A stretch of 64,000 nucleotides of DNA. Origin: JACVRW01 sp963728155 (GTDB lineage Bacteria; Actinomycetota; Thermoleophilia; Solirubrobacterales; Thermoleophilaceae). The notes under the pieces are model-generated. The model was not told the DNA's origin. It did no database searches and was given only the letters and a program-made list of their open reading frames with translations. This document shows positions 17,513-26,031 of the stretch, piece by piece. The translations under genes were made by a program, and so were the position numbers. Each line of letters opens with the position of its first letter. Position 1 is the first letter of the stretch. Where the stretch lies: assembly GCA_963728155.1 (NCBI GenBank), contig CAVSJF010000007.1:372001-436000 (forward strand). Direction: 5' to 3'.

Positions 17513-17974
17513 ATGAGCTTCTTTCCGCGCGATGAGTACTACATGCGTCTAGCTCTGCGCGAGGCCGAGCGGACGCTGGAGCACGGCGACGTGCCGATCG
17601 GGTGCACCGTGGTGCTCGAGGGCGAGGTGATCGCGGCCGCGCGAAACGAGCGCGAGCTGCGCGGCGACCCCACCGCGCACGCCGAGATCCTGGCGCTACG
17701 CGAGGCGGCTCGGCACGTCGGCGGCTGGCGGCTGCTCGACACCGTGCTGTACGTAACCCTCGAGCCCTGCGCCATGTGCGCCGGGGCGATAGTGCTGGCC
17801 CGCGTTCCGCGCGTGGTCTACGCCGCTCCGGACCCCAAGGCCGGGGCCGCGGGAAGCGTGATGGACGTGCTCGGCCGGCCCGAGCTCAATCACCGGCCCG
17901 TGGTGGCCGGTGGCCTGTTGGCCGAGGACGGGGCTGCGCTGCTGCGGACGTTCTTTGCCTCGCGACGCGGCTGA
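17513..17974 (+). CDS. tadA: tRNA-specific adenosine deaminase TadA
   Basis: A 153-residue cytidine-deaminase-fold protein that converts adenosine 34 of tRNA-Arg(ACG) to inosine. The zinc-binding signature is complete: His56 and Glu58 in TAHAEIL and Cys86/Cys89 in PCAMCAGA. The NH2-terminal MRLALREAERTLEHGDVPIG and the strand VVYAAPDPKAGAAGS match TadA rather than other nucleobase deaminases. Its position next to tRNA-Ser is common for this gene. ATG 17513 fits the family start. Confidence 0.96.
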   Translation: MSFFPRDEYYMRLALREAERTLEHGDVPIGCTVVLEGEVIAAARNERELRGDPTAHAEILALREAARHVGGWRLLDTVLYVTLEPCAMCAGAIVLARVPRVVYAAPDPKAGAAGSVMDVLGRPELNHRPVVAGGLLAEDGAALLRTFFASRRG

Positions 17975-18224
17975 GCGTCAGGGGCTGGCGGGCTGGACGA
18001 CTTAAGCCCCTAACGTCCCGATAACTCGTCCAACCCCTCGGCTAACGCGGGTCCTGAACCGCCTGGTGCGCGTCGCTCCCTGGCCCACGACGGGCGCACC
18101 CGCCTGTGGGTCATCGTCGCGACCAACGGCGCGCACAATGTCCGCGGCGTGATCACTCGCCGCGTCACGCTGACGCGCCAGTGAGACGCGTCGGCGCCCA
18201 AGCGCGTCTAGGATTGAACGCCTC
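17975..18224 (+). other. Intergenic region with a possible gene remnant
   Basis: Between tadA and tRNA-Ser a plus-strand frame ending at the TGA near 18184 reads RRSLAHDGRTRLWVIVATNG followed by AHNVRGVITRRVTLTR. That looks like the C-terminal end of an Ig-like or secreted repeat domain (the VTLTR ending is common there), with no start or upstream domain. It may be a remnant. TAGGAT at 18209-18214 is a plausible -10 for the tRNA gene. No other feature is seen. Confidence 0.3.
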
Positions 18225-18313
18225 GGAGGGGTGCCGGAGCGGTTGAACGGGGCGGTCTCGAAAACCGTTGTGCGTCTTTCGGCGCACCGAGGGTTCGAAT
18301 CCCTCCCCCTCCG
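18225..18313 (+). tRNA. tRNA-Ser (anticodon CGA)
   Basis: An 89-base class II tRNA. The acceptor stem GGAGGGG (18225-18231) pairs with CCCCTCC (18306-18312), with G as discriminator (18313), as expected for serine. The anticodon stem GCGGT/ACCGT encloses the loop CTCGAAA, giving anticodon CGA, which reads UCG. A long variable arm (TTGTGCGTCTTTCGGCGCAC region) and the T loop GGTTCGAATCC are typical of tRNA-Ser. CCA is not encoded. Confidence 0.95.
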
Positions 18314-18359
18314 TTTGCAACGGCGGGGGCCTGCAGCTGCTCTCGAGATGGCGGTGTGC

Positions 18360-21014
18360 TTAGTCACCTCTGCTCTCGGTGTCCTCGCCGCCCGCGTCCT
18401 CGTTGCACTCGATCTGTGGGGATTCCTCGCCCGAGAAGGCCATCAGGTCGAGGTGGGCGGGGTGGAGGCCGCGCATGTCGAACGACAGGGCCGAGCGCTG
18501 CGTGCGGGATCGGCGGCGGTTCTGGTAGACGAAGCCCGGGCGCGACCGTGCCCCGACCGTGTACATGCATTCGTCGAACTGGGTGATCTCCGCGACCGGC
18601 TCGCCGAGGTCCTCCACGTCCTCCTCGAGCTCCTCGAGACGCTCACCGAACTCACCCTCGCCGGCCGACTGGCCAGCGACCGCCGCGCTCGCCCGCGCGC
18701 GCTGCCGGGGCAAAAGCCTGATGCCGTTCTCGCCGGGTTCGGTGTCGCACTCGCGGCGGCCGAAGGGCCGATCGGGGCCGACGAAGGCGGCGAGGGTGTA
18801 GTCGGGGTCGTCCCATTCGCTCGTGTCGAAGTCGATCGCGGCGCCATGGCGGAGCCTCGATTCCGGACTCGGCTTGCGCAGGTAGCCCAGGTTCTGGTCG
18901 TCGTCGCCGGCCTCGGTCACCGGCAGCCATGTCACGCAGGACTCCCAGCGGTCGAAGCGCTCGGTGCGACGATCGACGTGGGCGGCGGTTCGCTCGAGAG
19001 CGCCCAGCCGGCTTGCCGGGCTGCCCGCCTCGGCGGCGGCTCGCACGGCCGAGACTCTGGCGTCCTCGCCGGTTCCGTTGGGCTCCGGCGCCGCGCTCAG
19101 GCAGCGTCTGCTGCGTGACACACGCAGGAACCGCAGGTCGGGCTGTCCGGCACCGCGGTGGAGTACGAGCGCGGTACGGGTGTCGATGCCGGTACCGTCG
19201 CGCTCGTCGTAGCGAAAGCCCCAGCGGTGGCGGATGTCGCCGACCTGATCGACGCGCAGCTGGGTGGTGCAGCTCAGAAGCTCGTCCAGGCGATGCGACA
19301 GCCGATCCAGTCGGCCCACCTGCCTGGCGAGCGTGTCCAGGCGACCGCGGACCGAGCGCGCCGGCCGAGCGAGTGGCTCGCCGGAGGGCGGCTGCCAGCT
19401 TGGCCCCGCCGCTGGCTTGGATTGGGCGCGCGAGCCTCGATGACCTGCCACTGCCGCCGATGGGCGCGCCCCCGCAGGCGGCGCCGCCCGCGCTGCCGCC
19501 GGTGGCGGGCCCGACTGCACGGCCCCGATGTCACAGGGCAGTCCGCGGTCCCGTGGAGCTCCGCGTGCGTCGTGCGCGAGGATCGAGCCCCAGTTGACGT
19601 AGGGGGCGAGGAGCTGTCCGGCGGGCAGGCGACGTGGGAGGCGGGGGACGCAGGCGCCGCTCGGGATGCGCGCGCGCACAGGGCTGCCGTCGGACGGGGT
19701 CAGCACGAACCCTCTGGGGTCGTCCTCCAGCTGCGCGAGCTTCGGATCGGTGCCGAAGACGTCGGTGGCGTGCGTGAGCTCGCAGCTCTGGTCCGTGAGG
19801 AAGTTGTAGCCCTCAGAGCGCGCGTCGCCGACCCGGCAGGTGCGCCGCGTGGGCCGGGCGTCGCCGATGCGCCCGCTGAAGTCCGCCGGGCCGAGGATGG
19901 AGCCGAACGCGCGCAGCGTGCCGGCCGTGCCCAGGTTGGCGCCCACCGAGGCGACGTTGCCGGCTACGGTCGAGCCGAGCACCGTCGTGCGCCCCGCGGC
20001 CAGCGCGCCGCCGCCCTCGCCCTCTGCGTAGTTGTCGGTCACCGTCGAGTTCACGAGCGCGAGGTCGCCACGCGCCCACAGACCGCCCCCGGCGTGGGCA
20101 ATGGCCAGATTGCGGGCCACGGTCGAGTTCACGATCAGGACATCCGCCTCACCCGACACCGCTCCCCCGCGGTCGTCGGCGCGGTTGCCGTTGAGCGTCG
20201 AGTCGAGCACGGCCACGTCGCCCTCCAGCGTGAAGATCGCGCCGCCCGGACCGTCGGCGTCGCTGCCGTCGATCAACGAGCGGATCACGGTCACGTCGCC
20301 GTCCTCATCGGCGTAGAGCGCCCCGCCGTCGCCGTCGGTGATGTTGCCGTCCACCTCGGAATCCACGACCAGGATGTCGCCGGTGGAGCCCACGGCCCCG
20401 CCAGATCCGTCAACCAGGTTGTTGCTCACTACCGAGTCATAGATCTGCACGCCGCCCCGCCGGGCGTAGACCCCGCCACCGTCGTCGTTGGCCAGATTCC
20501 CGCTGATGCGCGACCCGCGAACCGTGACGCGCCGCATCGAGAACAACCCTCCGCCGGGCTCCTCGGACAGGTTCTGGTCGACCACCCCGTCGACGAAGGT
20601 GAGCTCGCCGCGCGTGGTCAGCGCCGCCCCCGGCCCGTCCGAGCCGCCCCGGGTGAGCGTGACGCGGCGCAGCTCGAGGTAGCCGGTCCCGTCCTGGCGC
20701 AGCACACGCTTCTCGAAGCACGTCTGCCGGATCGTGTGACCGTGCCCGTTGAGCACCAGCGGATAGGGCGACTCTCGGATCGGATCGCCCGTCCGGCAAT
20801 CTCTGAGGAAGACGTCGGCGTCCAGATCGATCCGCCGTCGCAACGGATCGCTCCAGGCGCGGCGCAGTTGCGTCTCGGTCGTGATCGCGCGGGAAGCGAC
20901 CGCCGTGGCACCGGCACCCTGCGAGGAGTTGGCCGTTGCCGAGGCCGGCAGGGCGAGCGTGAAGGCCAACACAACCATCGCTGTCTTTCGAGGATGCCCT
21001 CTCGTGCGGCGCAA
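18360..21014 (-). CDS. Secreted right-handed beta-helix protein with a threefold Cys-rich C-terminal module
   Basis: An 884-residue exported protein. The start is TTG 21014, supported by GGAG 4 bases upstream; a signal peptide with a basic n-region (MRRTRGHPRK) and hydrophobic core follows. Residues about 120-390 form a polymorphic/pectate-lyase-like right-handed beta helix, seen as repeats of GGG-x-Y/F/L, NxxS/T and DSxxxGN. The strands TFVDGVVDQNL, VVDSEVDGNI and VLDSTLNGN recur about every 22-25 residues. A Pro/Ala linker follows, then three modules, each with a coiled coil (RLDTLARQVGRLDRL, LGALERTAAHVDRRTE and ERLEELEEDVEDLGE) ending in a Cys, and 54-63 residues later a second Cys. The Cys pairs are 582/638, 693/756 and 816/870. 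Surface adhesion or cell-cell contact is plausible but unproven. Confidence 0.85.
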   Translation of the reverse strand: MRRTRGHPRKTAMVVLAFTLALPASATANSSQGAGATAVASRAITTETQLRRAWSDPLRRRIDLDADVFLRDCRTGDPIRESPYPLVLNGHGHTIRQTCFEKRVLRQDGTGYLELRRVTLTRGGSDGPGAALTTRGELTFVDGVVDQNLSEEPGGGLFSMRRVTVRGSRISGNLANDDGGGVYARRGGVQIYDSVVSNNLVDGSGGAVGSTGDILVVDSEVDGNITDGDGGALYADEDGDVTVIRSLIDGSDADGPGGAIFTLEGDVAVLDSTLNGNRADDRGGAVSGEADVLIVNSTVARNLAIAHAGGGLWARGDLALVNSTVTDNYAEGEGGGALAAGRTTVLGSTVAGNVASVGANLGTAGTLRAFGSILGPADFSGRIGDARPTRRTCRVGDARSEGYNFLTDQSCELTHATDVFGTDPKLAQLEDDPRGFVLTPSDGSPVRARIPSGACVPRLPRRLPAGQLLAPYVNWGSILAHDARGAPRDRGLPCDIGAVQSGPPPAAARAAPPAGARPSAAVAGHRGSRAQSKPAAGPSWQPPSGEPLARPARSVRGRLDTLARQVGRLDRLSHRLDELLSCTTQLRVDQVGDIRHRWGFRYDERDGTGIDTRTALVLHRGAGQPDLRFLRVSRSRRCLSAAPEPNGTGEDARVSAVRAAAEAGSPASRLGALERTAAHVDRRTERFDRWESCVTWLPVTEAGDDDQNLGYLRKPSPESRLRHGAAIDFDTSEWDDPDYTLAAFVGPDRPFGRRECDTEPGENGIRLLPRQRARASAAVAGQSAGEGEFGERLEELEEDVEDLGEPVAEITQFDECMYTVGARSRPGFVYQNRRRSRTQRSALSFDMRGLHPAHLDLMAFSGEESPQIECNEDAGGEDTESRGD

Positions 21015-21139
21015 ACTACTCCATCCAGGGTCTCCAGTGCGAGCAAAAGCGGCCTTGCGGACGCTTCGGCCACGCCCAGGTAGGGTCCGTGCAGGACGGC
21101 GAGACCGACGCCGCGTGACTTCGACCGAGGAGGGGACCC

Positions 21140-22354
21140 ATGGGAAGTGGCCAACCTCAGGCGGTGCACGTCATCGGAGCGGGGCCGGTGGGTCTCATGC
21201 TGACGGCGTTGCTCCAGCCCATGGATGAGTTCTCGGTGGGTCTCTACGAGAAGCGACGCGACTACACGCGCACACGAATGGTGCGGCTCGCGCCGTACCT
21301 CGTGGCGGATTCAGTCGAGCTCTATCGAACGGATGCGATCGACGAAGACAGCATCGGTGCGATCTTCGATCCGGCGGAGCTCACCGATGCGCTCGCGTTC
21401 CGCAACTCGATTCCCGCGGACCTGATGGGGCTTCTGCGCGGCTGGGCGCTGGGGTTCTGCCCGCTCAACGCCATCGAGCGATCACTCAGCGATCTGATCG
21501 ATTCGCGCAGGTCGAATGCGGTGCGGCGCAACGCGGCCGTCGTTACCGCGGAAGACGCGATGGCCATGCTCGAGCCCGGAGACATCCTGATCGACACCAC
21601 GGGCCGCAATTCGCTCCTCCGGGATCACTTGACGCCGGAGTCCGAGCGGCAGGATGACGGCGCGAACACGCTCAAGATCCGGCTGGAGTACGCGCTCGTC
21701 ATCACCTTCCTCTACGGCCAGACCTACGACTGCAACGAGTACTGCAAGTACTACAAGAACATCGAGAACGCGCACTACAAGTTCATCCCCATGGTCCAGC
21801 GGACGCACTCGGACGGCGGCGTCAGCCATGTGACGGGCATCGTCAACATCACCGCCGAGGAATACGAGGCGATGCCGCCCCGATTCGACGGTGAGTGGCT
21901 TCGCAGCAACTTTCCCGGCGTTGCCGAGTCGACGGACCGTTTTATCGACAAGATCAAGGAGGAAACCAAGGGCGAGATAGTCGGCGACCTCGATGTCGTC
22001 CGGATACCGCTCGATCTCTACCGGGCTCGCAACGCGACGGGCCGCCGGTGGCGAACGGCGGACCCCATCGACCACCCCTTCGTCCACTCGCCGGTCTTCC
22101 TGGCGGGAGACGCGGCCATCGGCTCGCCGTACTTTCAGTCGATCTCGCTTGGTTTCGAGTGTGCGATGCACCTGGCTGGACTCATGGCGCAGCGCGACCT
22201 ACCTGTCGGGGACATGCTGGAGCGTTATGAGCTGTTCATGTACAAGCAGTGGCTCCGGGTCTACATGCGCAGCAAGATGATCAAGCACAACAAGGACCTG
22301 TTCGAATCGATCGACGACCCACTCGCGCTTCTGGACAGGCTGCACATCTACTAG
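21140..22354 (+). CDS. FAD-dependent monooxygenase-like flavoprotein
   Basis: A 404-residue flavoprotein with the dinucleotide fold at the N terminus (VHVIGAGPVGLMLTALL, residues 9-25). The later FAD-ribityl block VFLAGDAAIGSPYFQSISLG (about residues 310-330) has GD with DAA followed by a Ser-rich loop, as in group A aromatic hydroxylases. An internal TTGRNS (about 160) is the usual second FAD motif. Between these the protein differs: it has YDCNEYCKYYKNIENAHYKF, and ends in a helical MYKQWLRVYMRSKMIKHNKD. Codon use is less GC-rich than its neighbours, perhaps indicating transfer. I cannot name its substrate. Its partner at 22404 may be its accessory protein. Confidence 0.8.
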   Translation: MGSGQPQAVHVIGAGPVGLMLTALLQPMDEFSVGLYEKRRDYTRTRMVRLAPYLVADSVELYRTDAIDEDSIGAIFDPAELTDALAFRNSIPADLMGLLRGWALGFCPLNAIERSLSDLIDSRRSNAVRRNAAVVTAEDAMAMLEPGDILIDTTGRNSLLRDHLTPESERQDDGANTLKIRLEYALVITFLYGQTYDCNEYCKYYKNIENAHYKFIPMVQRTHSDGGVSHVTGIVNITAEEYEAMPPRFDGEWLRSNFPGVAESTDRFIDKIKEETKGEIVGDLDVVRIPLDLYRARNATGRRWRTADPIDHPFVHSPVFLAGDAAIGSPYFQSISLGFECAMHLAGLMAQRDLPVGDMLERYELFMYKQWLRVYMRSKMIKHNKDLFESIDDPLALLDRLHIY

Positions 22355-22403
22355 TGAAGTACGTTGTCACGGCAAACCGCCGTCGATTCATTTGGAGGAG
22401 TTC

Positions 22404-22670
22404 ATGCCGACCGCAATCGCGTATCACGAGATCGATGACAAGGACCACTGGCTTGCATCCGACAATCGCGAGAAGTTCTTCGGGCCGCTGGGCGTCACCG
22501 GCATCCGCGAGTTCGTGGATCCGGAGAACCCGGAACGCGTCGCCGTGCTGATGGAGATCCCTGATATGGACCGTGTCGTGGCCGCGCTTCAGACCGATGA
22601 GGCCGCCACCGTCATGTCGGAGGACGGTGTCCGGGGCGACACGCTTGTGATGCTCGTCGCCGCGAAGTAG
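22404..22670 (+). CDS. Small dimeric alpha/beta-barrel-like protein
   Basis: An 88-residue protein starting at ATG 22404, chosen because GGAGGAG lies at 22393-22399. It reads MPTAIAYHEIDDKDHWLASD, then REFVDPENPERVAVLMEIPD and MDRVVAALQTDEAATVMSED. The strand-helix-strand-helix pattern with the invariant-looking Trp suits a dimeric alpha/beta barrel (ABM- or EthD-like). It follows the FAD gene by 50 bases, so it is probably cotranscribed and could bind the same molecule. A small palindromic hairpin (22675-22689) follows its stop. Confidence 0.6.
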   Translation: MPTAIAYHEIDDKDHWLASDNREKFFGPLGVTGIREFVDPENPERVAVLMEIPDMDRVVAALQTDEAATVMSEDGVRGDTLVMLVAAK

Positions 22671-22674
22671 ACGT

Positions 22675-22689
22675 CGCCGGTCACCGGCG
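22675..22689 (+). terminator. Possible short hairpin after the small barrel gene
   Basis: CGCCGG (22675-22680) and CCGGCG (22684-22689) form a 6-bp stem with a 3-base loop, 5 bases after the stop. It lacks a T-tract, and GC-rich sequence makes such short hairpins common by chance. Confidence 0.35.
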
Positions 22690-22801
22690 GCGGCGCGGCA
22701 CTCATCGATGGCTCCCTGACGGCGTGCCGGAGCGCCGTTAAGCCGCCCCCTTCTCCAACCACCTCAGGGGCGTCTCATCTGGCGGGCGTAGAACCGGGCA
22801 G

Positions 22802-23591
22802 ATGAACAATCACAGATCCATGACAGCTATCGCGGGATCGAGTTTGGCCGCGGTCGTGATCGCGGGCTGCGGCGGCGTTGCCACGATGGGCGGAGACGCC
22901 GGCCCCAATGGACGCGATCCCGATCCCCCTAACCGCGGTCTGCCACAGGGAAGCGAGTCGGTCAAGCTCGACCCCGCCGACTTCTCGACGCGCATCGACA
23001 ACCCCTACTGGCCGATGCGGCCCGGCAGCCGATGGGTCTACAGCGAGACCGACGTCGAGGGAACCCAGCAGAAGGTGGTGGTCACGGTCACCCACCGGAC
23101 CAAGACGATCGCGAACGGAGTCAAGGCCCGTGTGATCCGGGACGTGGCGACGGAGAACGGCACGCCGGTCGAGATCACCGACGACTGGTACGCACAGGAC
23201 AGGCAAGGAAATATCTGGTACCTCGGTGAGGCCGTCAGCAACTATGAGAACGGCGAGCTCGTCGACCGCGCTGGGTCATTCGAGGCCGGCGTCGACGGCG
23301 CCCAGGCCGGCGTGGCGATGCCCGCCGAACCCGGTGCCCGGGCTGTCGTATCGCCAGGAGTACTACAAGGGCGAGGCCGAGGACAAGGCCGCGATCGTCA
23401 CCGTCGGGAAGGAGCAGGTCGAGGTGCCGTTCGGATACTTCTCCCGCGTGCTGATGACTCGCGACCTCGTTCCGACGGAGCCGAAGGTGCAGGAGCTCAA
23501 GTTCTACGCCCGAGGGGTTGGACCGCTGCTCAGCCTGCACACCGACGGCCCCGGTGGCCGCGCCGCGCTCCTCAGCTACACCCCGGGCTAA
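22802..23591 (+). pseudogene. Putative lipoprotein, frameshifted once
   Basis: The first frame starts at ATG 22802 with a lipoprotein signal (AVVIAGCGGVA). It continues with a conserved-looking fold: DNPYWPMRPGSRWVYSETD, QKVVVTVTHRT, GNIWYLGEAVSNYENGEL. At about 23335 the frame breaks, and the correct continuation is in another frame, PVPGLSYRQEYYKGEAEDKA then YFSRVLMTRDLVPTE, ending LLSYTPG at 23591. The composite is about 263 residues, fitting a secreted lipid-anchored beta-strand-rich protein. The break lies in a C/G-rich stretch, so a sequencing error is likely. I do not know the family's function. Confidence 0.7.
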
Positions 23592-23598
23592 GCCGGGC

Positions 23599-24462
23599 CT
23601 AGCCGCCGCCGTACACGACGACGAGGTCGGTGATCACCCCGGCGAGAAAGCCGGCGGAGAGCAGCCACAGGCCGAGTTCGCGGTGCCCGTAGCGGCGCAT
23701 CGCGCTCCAGACCTCCCCGATGACGTAGAGGATGGCGCCTCCGGCAAGGGCGTAGAAGGCGAGCTCGAGCGGCTCGGAGTTGAGCTCGTAGCCGACCATC
23801 GCGCCCAGGAACACCGGGTGCGCCGCCGATCAGCCCGGCTAGCCCGAGCCAGCCCCAAGACGGCCGCACTTCGCCCAGCGGGCCGACGATCGCGAATCCC
23901 TCGGTGGCGTTGTGGAGCGCGAACCCGATGATCAGTACGGTCGCGAGGGCGATCTCCCCGTGCTGGCGGAGACGCCGATCGCCAGGCCCTCGGCGAAGTT
24001 GTGTAGTCCTATGGCCGCAGCGATCGTGAGGCCGACCTGCAGAGCGCGCGCTCGTGCGCGTCTTCGCCTGGCCTCAGCACGATCTCGGCGTCCTGGACGG
24101 TGAGCGCATCGACGGAGCCGCCGGCCACCGGCGGGTGCGTGGGCCGGTCGCGGCCGCATCCAGCGTTCGACGGCGGCCAGCCCCGCTGTCCCCGCGGCGA
24201 AGCCGACGCCGAGCAATGCGACGAAACCGATCGCTTCGCCGATGCCCTGGTCGCCCTCCTCGAAGGCCTCCACCGGCTCCTCGACGATGCCCAGGGCGTG
24301 CTCGAAGATGTCCGCGAACAGGAAGGCAAGCACCCCGACCGCGAACATCGCAAGCGCCACCCGCCCGCGGTTGCCCATGATCTGAAGCCGCCCGAGGGGA
24401 AGGCCGAGGAAGATCGTGAAGCCGGCCAGAGCACCAAGTAGAACCGTTTCCGCGAACGACAT
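23599..24462 (-). pseudogene. ZIP-family metal transporter, frameshifted four times
   Basis: Read across frames, this is a complete ZIP (ZupT-like) divalent-metal importer. The N terminus ETVLLGALAGFTIFLGLPLG and FLFADIFEHALGIVEEPVEA come from ATG 24462. The central metal-binding helix IGLHNFAEGLAIG is followed by FALHNATEGFAIV, the two-HNxxEG signature of the pore. The C-terminal helices FLGAMVGYELNSEPLEL and ITDLVVVYGGG complete it. Frameshifts fall near 24150, 24040, 23955 and 23815; the last two lie in GGGG and CCC runs. The metal is probably zinc or iron. The palindrome at 24499-24512 upstream suggests metal-dependent regulation. Confidence 0.8.
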
Positions 24463-24498
24463 GCAAACCCCCTGTAGGACCTGGCCGATAGGGCGAAG

Positions 24499-24512
24499 TT
24501 AGGGTACCCTAA
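24499..24512. promoter_or_regulatory. Perfect palindrome TTAGGGTACCCTAA, putative metalloregulator operator
   Basis: A 14-base perfect inverted repeat stands in the 155-base divergent region between the ZIP transporter (start 24462) and the PepSY gene (start 24618). TTAGG half sites are the core of DtxR/IdeR iron boxes, though the spacing here is shorter than the 19-bp IdeR site. A metal-responsive repressor controlling one or both genes is an inference from position and half site. Confidence 0.5.
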
Positions 24513-24617
24513 TAGTGCCGCGCAAGCGCGGGCCGGGCGCGCCTCAGCGTCATCTCAGCTTCGGGACCTAGCTTCCTCATCAGACGAGATCCACCCGACA
24601 TGAGGAGGTCGAACGAG

Positions 24618-24965
24618 ATGAAGAACAAGATCAAGGGAGCGGTCATCGCCGCCGCCGCCATCGTGGCGCTGGCACTAGGAGGAGCGGCCATTGCCGGGGC
24701 CGCCGGCGGCGGGGACGACGACAAGTCGGAGACGCCGATCGCGGGTCAGGCGCTCGACCGCGCTTCGGCCGCGGCGCTCGACCACGTCGGTGGCGGCAAG
24801 GTGACCGCCACCGAAGCCGGTGACGAGGAAGGCGCCTACGAGGTCGAGGTGACCCGCGCCGACGGCAGCCAGGTCGACGTGCACCTCGACAAGGGCTTCA
24901 ATGTCCTCAGCCAAGCCGACGACAACGACAAGGGCGGCGAGGACGACAGCGGCGACAAGGACTGA
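24618..24965 (+). CDS. Exported PepSY-domain protein
   Basis: A 115-residue protein from ATG 24618, preferred over the in-frame ATG at 24600 because GAGGAGG sits 9 bases before it. The signal-like segment MKNKIKGAVIAAAAIVALAL is followed by a PepSY domain: DRASAAALDHVGGGKVTATEA then EGAYEVEVTRADGSQVDVHL and DKGFNVLSQ. It ends in an acidic tail. PepSY domains often accompany metal transport or proteolysis control. It is divergent from the ZIP gene and shares the palindrome region. A terminator follows 34 bases after the stop. Confidence 0.85.
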   Translation: MKNKIKGAVIAAAAIVALALGGAAIAGAAGGGDDDKSETPIAGQALDRASAAALDHVGGGKVTATEAGDEEGAYEVEVTRADGSQVDVHLDKGFNVLSQADDNDKGGEDDSGDKD

Positions 24966-24998
24966 CCGCGCGCTTTCGGAACACCTACCGAGCGCCAA

Positions 24999-25024
24999 CA
25001 GACGGCCCCGAACGGGGCCGTCTG
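24999..25024 (+). terminator. Hairpin terminator after the PepSY gene
   Basis: A 12-base arm (24999-25010) is perfectly repeated in inverse at 25013-25024, with the loop reduced to two bases (an 11-bp stem with a 4-base loop if one pair opens). It stands between the PepSY gene and the membrane protein at 25050, indicating separate transcripts or attenuation. Confidence 0.75.
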
Positions 25025-25049
25025 TGCTTCTACGCTGAGGAACGCGATC

Positions 25050-25796
25050 ATGGTCGATTCAATTCTCCTCGCGTTGGGGGCCGGCCTCGCCGTCGCCTTG
25101 GAGCTTCTCGAGGCCGCTGCGATCGTCCTGGCCGTCGGGCTCTCACGGCGCTGGTCGGACGCACTGATCGGGGCCGGTGCAGCGGTGCTGGTCTGCGCCA
25201 CGGTGGCGATCGTGGCCGGTCCTGTGTTGCTCGAACGGCTGCCCGAGGCGCCGCTCGAGATCGCGATCGGCGTGCTGCTGCTGCTGTTCGGACTCGAGTG
25301 GCTGCGCAAGGGCACCCTCCGCCTGGCGGGTCGCAAGGCCCGCTCGTCGGCACTGCGTGAGCACCTCGAGGCCCGCGAGCAGGCCGAGGCGTTGCCACCG
25401 TCGACACTCGGGCAGGCGGACTGGGCAGCCCGAGCCGTTGCCTTCAAGGGCGTTCTCCTGGAAGGCGTCGAGGTCATTCTGATCGTGACCGCCCTCGCCC
25501 AGGCCGACGGAGCCCGGACCCCTGTCCTGGTCGGCGCATCGCTCGCGGTGATCGCCGTCGCGATGGCCGGGGCGTGGTTGCGGGAGCCACTCGCCCGGCT
25601 GCCGGAGACCGAGCTCAAGTACGGGGTGGGGCTCGTCCTGTCGGCCTTCGGCGTGGTGTTCCTGGCCGAAGGGGCGGGCGCCAGCTGGCCGGGAGGCGAC
25701 CTCGCCCTCCTCTACTGCGCCGCGGCGCTCGCGCTCGCAACGCAGCTCCAGGCCCACAGGCTCGCGCGGGCACCGGGCCCCGAGATGTCGACGTGA
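25050..25796 (+). CDS. FTR1/COG4280-like membrane protein, putative iron permease
   Basis: A 248-residue polytopic protein with about seven hydrophobic helices. The first has AVALELLEAAAIVLAVGLSR and the fourth VLLEGVEVILIVTALAQA. These LE-x-x-E/A motifs resemble the REGxE iron-binding helices of FTR1 permeases, and overall it matches what I know of COG4280. The second glutamate of the first motif is Ala, so iron transport is uncertain. Between helices 3 and 4 lies a charged cytoplasmic loop (RKARSSALREHLEAREQAEA). The gene is coupled to the 63-aa membrane protein by a GTGA overlap. Confidence 0.7.
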   Translation: MVDSILLALGAGLAVALELLEAAAIVLAVGLSRRWSDALIGAGAAVLVCATVAIVAGPVLLERLPEAPLEIAIGVLLLLFGLEWLRKGTLRLAGRKARSSALREHLEAREQAEALPPSTLGQADWAARAVAFKGVLLEGVEVILIVTALAQADGARTPVLVGASLAVIAVAMAGAWLREPLARLPETELKYGVGLVLSAFGVVFLAEGAGASWPGGDLALLYCAAALALATQLQAHRLARAPGPEMST

Positions 25797-25984
25797 ACGA
25801 GCTGCGCGCGCTTCTGCTGGGAGAGACCTGGGCCCTGCCAATCGGCGTCGCGGTGCTGGCAATCCTCTCGGTGGCCGCCGACACCCTCGGTCCTGACTGG
25901 TGGCCCGACGCCTGCGGGCCGCTCCTGCTGGCGGCCACGACGTTGCTCGTTCTGGCCAGCATCTGGCGCACGTCGCGCGGCTGA
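25793..25984 (+). CDS. Small two-helix membrane protein
   Basis: A 63-residue protein starting at GTG 25793 (sharing GTGA with the preceding stop). It has two hydrophobic helices, LPIGVAVLAILSVAA and ACGPLLLAATTLLVLASIW, with a short acidic/aromatic loop (DTLGPDWWPD). The coupling suggests it works with the FTR1-like protein, for example as a stabilising subunit. No domain is recognised. Confidence 0.7.
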   Translation: MNELRALLLGETWALPIGVAVLAILSVAADTLGPDWWPDACGPLLLAATTLLVLASIWRTSRG

Positions 25985-26031
25985 GACCAACCCGCGCGAC
26001 GGGCCTGCGCGAGGTCAGAAACCGCGGTGGC

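Noticed and set aside
19158..21083. 641-aa plus-strand ORF opposite the beta-helix protein
   Set aside because: Antisense to a repetitive gene, without domains, signal or membrane segments.
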